This document shows positions 57,554 through 64,000 of a DNA stretch of 64,000 bases, in pieces; the first letter of the stretch is position 1, and each line of letters starts with the position of its first letter. The DNA is from Phoronis australis. Taxonomy: Eukaryota > Phoronida > Phoronidae. Below the pieces are notes generated by a model. It was not told the DNA's origin. It saw nothing but the letters and a program-made list of their open reading frames with translations, and did not search any database. The translations under genes were made by a program, and so were the position numbers. Where the stretch lies: assembly GCA_002633005.1 (NCBI GenBank), contig NMRA01000715.1, forward strand, positions 112,654 through 176,653. Reading direction: 5' to 3'.

Positions 57554-60318
57554 TCTCTGAATACAGTCGCAAAAGCATGCTGCAGTGGCCGAGTTGCATA
57601 AAATAATAGAGAGCATTATTATGAAAAATTACTCGAATGTTGTTTTTTCCTCGTTCTTATTAAATTAGGGCGATATATTTTACAGTGAGAATGTATTTCG
57701 AACGTTTTGATTGGAATTTAATTAATCTTTACCGGTGTGTTGACCCTCGCCTTGACCTTCAGGGTTTAACAAGTGCGTGTAGCGTAAGATTGTTGCGATA
57801 AAACGATATTTTGAAGGAACAATGTATGTACATGAGAACTGTACTGAGAAATTATCTGAAGAAAAATGATTCATATCACGTGATTAGTCACATGTTACAC
57901 CACCGCTTATGTCTGCGGGTTTACAGCCCACGTTGCCTTCTCCTTTTTGACTTTGAATAGGATTATGGCGTGGTGCATGTTATTATTTAGTGTGCTTGTT
58001 GACTTGTGATTATTCCTTAGAAATTATTAAACTTCTTTTTTGGAAAAAAGCACATAATTAATCGATGTAGTGTTGCGAAACAGCCCCGACGTATTACATG
58101 ATTGACCTACTTTAAAGAAAACATTTGAGTTGAAAATCAGTAACCACTTTAGTCCTTATCCGACATTTTTAATTCGTCTTGACCATAAAGGAGGCACAGA
58201 ACAGTTCTCGCAGGGGTTTATCTATCAGAACACACGTCATTGGACTCTTCACCCTTTCTTCACTCTGTCAAAAACTGCATGCAAATAAAAAAAGTTTTGA
58301 GTCATTTCACACCACAAGCCCTACAGATGAGCACAGAAACTTTATTCTTTCTTGTATTTTTGACCCTTTCACTCCCACTGAAAACCAAGCTAGACTAAGA
58401 AATATAGGGGTAAAAAAATGCAAAATCGGCACTTTTCACCCCAAAACCACCACTTCCTTGCCGATGCTCGTCTAAAGCCAACATTAGATCCCGAAAGCAA
58501 ATTTCCTACCGATTCTAAAAATGTGGTCGAAAAGTACTGTCAACTACCAACTATTTTTTTTGCAAATCTGGCTTGTTTGAGTGCTACCTGAAATCGCGGT
58601 CAATTTCTTCGTTGCTACATAGCAATGCACAAATGCAACAGTGCAGATACCAATCAAGTGGCCTTTTTTATTCTCAGCATGTTCACGAACACAAACAAAC
58701 CACATTCAGTGAGCCTACATGCACTGCCTACCTACAAAATGCCCCCAGACTTGGCCTAACCTCAAAATTTTAGCTGTTCAGTGCCACCTAAACTCATTTG
58801 TCAGGAAGGAGCCGACAGATGTCGCAGTGACGAATTGAAGGCTGGTGCTATAACAAGGCTTCATTAGCGAAGTTCAACGGTCGTTTTGTTGCGCCACTGG
58901 CACACCCCCTTTCCAAAATTAAACTTAACATATTTACTGTCAAGTCTGTGAAAAACTATTGTTTCCCTGTGAAAGAAATGTGAGAAGAGGTTTTGGCAAC
59001 GTTTTGTTTGTGTTAATGGGATGATGCTTTAACTGGCATTTAAGCAGACGAACTTGGATTAGAATGTGACGTCAGTGTTGCAGCGTTGGATCTACTGCTG
59101 GATCGTGTGTCATCTACATGTATATGAAGGGCTTTGTTATTGTATTCACATTTCTTGTTGGTGTATATATTATTCATGGTCGAACAAAGAGAACATAGTT
59201 TATAAATATACTGCTAATGTACACAATATTATTCCCTGAATGTTCCCGTGTCCATGGGCTCAACACTGCGTAGGAACTTGATATCCCCCTTGTCGAAGAT
59301 GATTTTCTGCCTGAACTGGCACTTCCGGCTTTGAGATTTATATTGAGACTCTATCTCGTGGGGCATTTGTTTGTGTAGCTTAATCAGCGTACAAAAAGTA
59401 ATGTTAAGATAAGGTTAAATGTCTTTGAGACAAAAGGAGTGAGGTATGTACCCGATTCGATGGTTCTTTATTGCCTTTTTATGAAATTCAATTCCAACGT
59501 GAAGATGTCGGCACCTGCGAAAAATGCTTAGTTATGTCGCTGTAAGGTGGTGGTCCGGCTATTTTCTATGGGAAATAACTTGGCACGGTCTTGTGTTACT
59601 TTGCGTAACATTTTTTAGGTAATTGATTGTTCATGGTTGCACAGTTGTGTTTGTTGTGTCTACGCTGCATGGGCATGCAGTCTAACTGTAAGGGTGGCAC
59701 GATGGAAATATAGAGACAACCGCCGCCAAACGTAATGGAGGGCGTAGTCGTGAGGAAAAAGCCTTTACACATCTGCATTTCTTTTTCTTGTTTAAAGAAT
59801 ATTATTAAATTCATGAAGTTAACAGTCATAGACAACCCATGCATTACATTACGCTTCAACCGTTCTCTCCAGGAATGGGAGGACAGTTGTGTAGCATGTT
59901 ATCATGTGCGGCTTGTTTGATAATGGTTTATGAATGTTAAGTGCACTTTCGGCGTTGCGCTTCTAATACAATGCGTGTAAAACGAATAGATTACAAACCA
60001 GACTGCCGACTTAACCCCGCAAACAAGCGCATGCGCCTGTATGTGGAACAATGCGGTTTGTCCGCAATATCTTTTCCCACTCAACTGCTCTGCGTATGCG
60101 TCTATGTTCCGCAATTACTCCAGTGCGATTATTGGCGCACCTTGGTTTATTAAAAGCAAGTATTTTTTTTAATTGCAGGCGGTCTGATACACGTTGTACC
60201 AGACGTGCGCAGGCCTCGCATGTGGGCCCATTGCACGGATCACCTGGAAATATTTTTATGCTTTATTAATATATGGTTAAAACCGAGCTGAGGAGCTAGA
60301 AACCTGGCTCAAGGGTTT
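57554..60318. other. No gene recognised
   Basis: Intergenic sequence without supported coding exons. Confidence 0.4.
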
Positions 60319-60396
60319 GGCAGTGTGACCTGGTGGGACTCGAGCCCACGACCTCGAGTAAAGAAAGCGGGCCCTTATCAACCAGGCCACACTGCC
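60319..60396 (-). repeat. tRNA-derived short repeat
   Basis: On the minus strand TGGCCTGGTTGATAAGG resembles an A box, and GTGGGCTCGAGTCCCAC forms a 5-bp T stem with loop CTCGAGT. The outer ends GGCAGTGTGGCCTGG and CCAGGTCACACTGCC pair over about 15 bases, longer than a tRNA acceptor stem. This points to a tRNA-derived hairpin or SINE rather than a working tRNA. Confidence 0.5.
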
Positions 60397-62677
60397 TCCT
60401 CTAAAAGCAGACAATACCGAACCATTTTATTTCACACAGCGTGTGGCGTCAGTAGCACTGGGTGAAATAAACAGGTTAGAGTAACTGTTAAATACTAAAA
60501 CATATTTTAAAAACTAGTAGTTTAATTTTTAATTTTTAATAAAACCTTCAGCCTTGATCTTCGATAAAATTAGACTTGGCTCCAACTCAAACCATAGTGA
60601 GCCGCATATAGGCATTTAGGTGCAGCTCCACGATTATGGGCGTGCGCTCTAAGGTAAAACTATCGCCGCAGTTATTCAAATATAGCGAATACTTTTTATC
60701 TGCGCGTTTTCTAAACAATGGAAGGAGTGGGGACACGCCACATTTGAGGTGAAGATTAATCTTTTACTTGGGCGACACAGACTGTGTTACACTAGCCCTG
60801 TAAATAGGGGAATTAAAATAGTTGTCATCTAATCCTCGCAAATGGATTCCCTTCAAATATCTAGTTGCTGATCAATTATTTGCAAAGGTAAACGTTTTGA
60901 CACTCAGTAAAACTGTCGGACCCATCCAGATCAAGAGACTACCCGAGTAAAAGGGAAGTCCAACTTATCAGAGTGCACTAAATATTTACGAGGACTAACT
61001 TTACTGATTTAAAGGGACAATATCGCTTTTACTGCAGAAAAAAACATTTTTGTACTTATTGTTTGATATGGCAGCCTTTTTGAAGTTGAGAGCTTTGACA
61101 AGAGTTATAAAATAATAACACACACTGCGTTTCTGTGATTTTGTTACAAATCGCCGATCATTCGCTGAAATCTAGCCTAGTAGCTTCAACCGTTAAATAC
61201 TCCTAAAATAACACTCTGCCATTTATCAAACATTAGACTGTGGCCGCGAAGATCCCGTGCTCGATTCCGTGTTGGGTCAGATTTCAACGAGAAAATCACT
61301 TTTTTTCATCGACTTGTACGTGCCCGACTTATACAAGTTATTGTAAGTGAATCAAAGAAGGTGTTATGAAGACCAGTTACATGTAACTCAAAGGGTCGTG
61401 CACAAGTTTATTTATTAGTAATATTAAAAAATGATCGATCGAACATTCATCCGGTCGTCATTTACAGAACATTATTAATTAATGTAAAGCATTGCTTTAA
61501 TTGTATATCAGAAATATCGGGATAGAACACTGACTGCCCGTTGGTGTTGCTATCGTTTTTTTTTTTCGGTGTAAAACGTTGTAGATATAAGAGGCGAATT
61601 CCAAAACACGCCCTTTTCACTAATTTATCAACGAGCACTTATGTATTATGCGTTTATCGGAACACTTTTCAGATCACACTCAACGAGCCGGTTCGCCGAT
61701 GGCTACAGGAAAAAGGCTATTAATTTCACTGTTAACGACAAATACCTTTAAACTTCGTAATCGCAGGCTACCAGGCGGATTAAATCCAAATTCACGCTCC
61801 GTCAGTAAACAGGACAAGTAGTGCATCTTGTGATCTATAGTGTCATCGAACATAGGTTGTGATGTATTGTGAACGTTGGTCAGAAGTAATCGTTGTTAAC
61901 GCACTTCTTAATTGAATTTTACTGCCCCTGTGGCTAATTGGTTCACACTTTACAAAGCTGCGCCTGTTAGTGAGGAAGTTACGTGGATTGATACATCTTC
62001 GTTGGAGTCGTCGCTTGTTTAGTTGTGTAATTGTGAAAACAATGTCGGCTTATGTTGTGTTTCCAGAGAAATGTAGAGTCCATTATACTTCTTGAAACTC
62101 GGACATTGGTTGATTCTTCGAATACTTCAAACCTATGTAACTGCTTGCAGCCTGAATGTCTGCCTACCTTTAATGTATGCTTGAGCACACAGCTTCGATA
62201 ATTTGAAAAACATTGATACTGGTCGTTTTCGCCGTGAAATGGAGTTATGGGATGCGAGAACACATATCAGCTGGATTGGATTGCCGATTGAATGCTAATG
62301 ACTGAACGATCTAGCTCACAAAAGACTATAAATCTCGTGAATCTGCATTGAAGAAAAAGACGAACCTGTTCAGCACTCGAGCGGTTTGAAAAGAGTGAAA
62401 TCCATGAGAAAGAATCACGCAAAATCTTCGTAACGCAACTTAGTGACTGAATTGTCACGTGACTTGTGCGACGGAGGACTGGAGACAGTGTACTGTACGC
62501 GGCTGAACGGCATTCGTTGTAGAAGCAAGTTTATTCATCTTAGACAGGAATTATTTTGTTAGCCTATTGTGGGCTCCCGCTATGGATGTAACCTTTATGC
62601 CAACAGTCATTTCTACTGTGAAATGAAATCCAGTATTGCTCGGAGATCATTTGTGGATTAATTAATCGGACCCTTTA
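60397..62677. other. No gene recognised
   Basis: Intergenic or promoter side of the candidate exon at 62678. A further B-box-like GTGCTCGATTCCGTG occurs at 61258 without a clear A box. Confidence 0.35.
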
Positions 62678-62744
62678 ATGATGGAGATAAAAAAGGACTT
62701 GCACGGCGCCATCCAGGCACTTGCGACTTTATTAACAGTACTAG
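62678..62744 (+). CDS. Possible first coding exon of a gene leaving to the right
   Basis: Two adjacent ATGs (62678, 62681) begin MMEIKKDLHGAIQALATLL followed by TVLG, with a strong donor AG|GTAAGT at 62745. Basic residues followed by a hydrophobic run suggest a short signal peptide or anchor. No second exon is recognised in the remaining 1.2 kb. This could be chance. Confidence 0.25.
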
Positions 62745-64000
62745 GTAAGTTGTCATTGTTGTAAATCTAGTGAATATCAGATAGTTATGTAGAGTACAAC
62801 AAACAGTTTTACATACAGTACATGTGTATGTATCCCGAGGCAGTTTGACAAAAAGCCGCAAAACGTTTGTTGTTTTACGAGATTGACTAATTTATAAAAA
62901 TGTGATTATTACTTTGTATTTTAGATTGCTGTGACTTTAAAAAACACGATGATTTTTAGTTTGGTTTTGTTGTGTAGCTTTAAATTATAGCGTGCGTCAT
63001 CAAATTTCACAATAACGTCATATACACAAGAGCATGTGTAGTGTGTTGAGGCAAACTAAACTGTTTTCCTCATCTCAATAATATAGCATAACGGTAAACT
63101 GGTGACATGCTGCATGGCACTCGTCATCTCGAACTATTGGCGCTCCTTCGCAAAGGCCATTGAAATTACGCATTCTTGTATGACAGTGTTTGAACTAAAA
63201 CAGCTAAAAATAATTCGGTGGTCCCCTATTTTCGTTTCATAGCAGAAAAGAAGGTCATCCAAATAAAGCAGTAAGGAGGAAACGCTGTAACTTCTTGCGA
63301 TCATTAACCCGTCGGAAAATACATGTACATGTAGGTCGCAAGCTCGTCGCACAAAGATCGGTAGATTGGCGTATCCAATGTTCAGTTGGTTTTTCTTTCT
63401 CAGTTTAAGAAAATGCCAAGAATCTATTGGTAACCAGCTGATGTGCGCCCAATGTACGATACCCATGCGACGTGTATTGTCATATCCAACAAAGATGCAA
63501 AAAAGTAAAACCATAGCAGTGTCTCCTAGGCGATAACCGTGCGACGTGCTTACTCCTGTCGCATGACCGCAAGTTAAACAATACCTGGCGACCCCCATAC
63601 GACGTCAAACGATAAACACCGAGGTAATCAAAACCTAAAAACGTTTACTTACGTCGACGTCATAAAATCAGTAAACCGGAAAAACAAGTACGCATGTTCA
63701 AACATAAAACAGGAATCGTGTCATGGAATTAATCGTTTCTCAAAAGGATTTTAACCATTAACTTTCAGTAATCCAAAGGCATGCAAGCTTCACGCTTTTA
63801 CCAGAGGTGTCTGTGAAAACGTCTGTAACGAAGATACTTATTTGTAGACCCCCCACTTGGTTTTGCAGACTGCTAGTAGGCAAAGGCCAAAAAGTCAAAT
63901 TTTTAGAAAAATTCAAAGATGAATTATATTAGTATCAAACTCCTTGAAGAATGTTTTATGTACTATTCATTATGCTTTCAAAACTATACACGAAGTGGTA
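62745..64000. other. No gene recognised
   Basis: A 154-codon open frame on the minus strand (63134-63598) has no family signature or start context that I can support. Otherwise AT-rich sequence that may be intron of the candidate exon at 62678. Confidence 0.35.

Noticed and set aside
60319-60396. Functional tRNA gene on the minus strand
   Set aside because: The T arm is good, but the outer pairing is 15 bp and the distance from T arm to 3' end is too long for a tRNA.
63134-63598. 154-codon minus-strand open frame
   Set aside because: No domain, repeat or splice support. Composition looks like chance translation.

Overview
This is eukaryotic, animal genomic DNA from a draft assembly. Genes are split by GT/AG introns, intergenic space is long and AT-rich, and many repeats are present. 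One 666-base N run and a single N mark assembly gaps. The gene set (an animal cytochrome b561, an aldo-keto reductase, a motile-cilium dynein regulatory complex subunit) and the piggyBac, LINE, foldback and minisatellite content suggest a repeat-rich, probably marine invertebrate. I could not place the phylum from sequence alone.

Layout. 1-5.4 kb: a possible last coding exon of a gene entering from the left, a broken LINE 3' end on the minus strand, and a degenerate tandem repeat. 5.4-11.2 kb, minus strand: a complete cytochrome b561 gene with four coding exons. Its last coding exon exists in two homologous versions (7740-7890 and 5426-5579), each with its own stop and acceptor and the same phase, so it probably makes two proteins with alternative sixth membrane helices and tails. 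A terminal-inverted-repeat element carrying decayed coding sequence lies between them. 13.3-24.3 kb: two copies of a ~2.95 kb repeat around the gap. Copy 1 is followed by an ~0.8 kb element, copy 2 by an element with an intact 586-aa piggyBac transposase. 25.8-26.85 kb: two long foldback palindromes lying end to end.

28.6-36.3 kb, plus strand: an eight-exon aldo-keto reductase with an intact catalytic tetrad. Its first three introns carry minisatellites of 30, 20 and 25 bp units. 38.7-39.3 kb, minus strand: an intronless DRC12 (CCDC153) coding sequence, convergent with the reductase. 40-64 kb: no gene I can assign with confidence. It holds several non-autonomous DNA transposon candidates, two copies of a modular repeat rich in a CTAGTGGC word, minisatellites, tRNA-like repeats, and a possible signal-peptide-like first exon at 62.68 kb.

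The three confident genes show no obvious pathway link: transmembrane electron transfer, NADPH-dependent carbonyl reduction, and a ciliary structural protein. The strongest leads are the duplicated terminal exons of CYB561, the degenerate exon fragments in its first coding intron, the paired piggyBac-associated repeats and the double foldback. All reading was by eye: percent identities are not given and repeat boundaries are approximate to a few bases.
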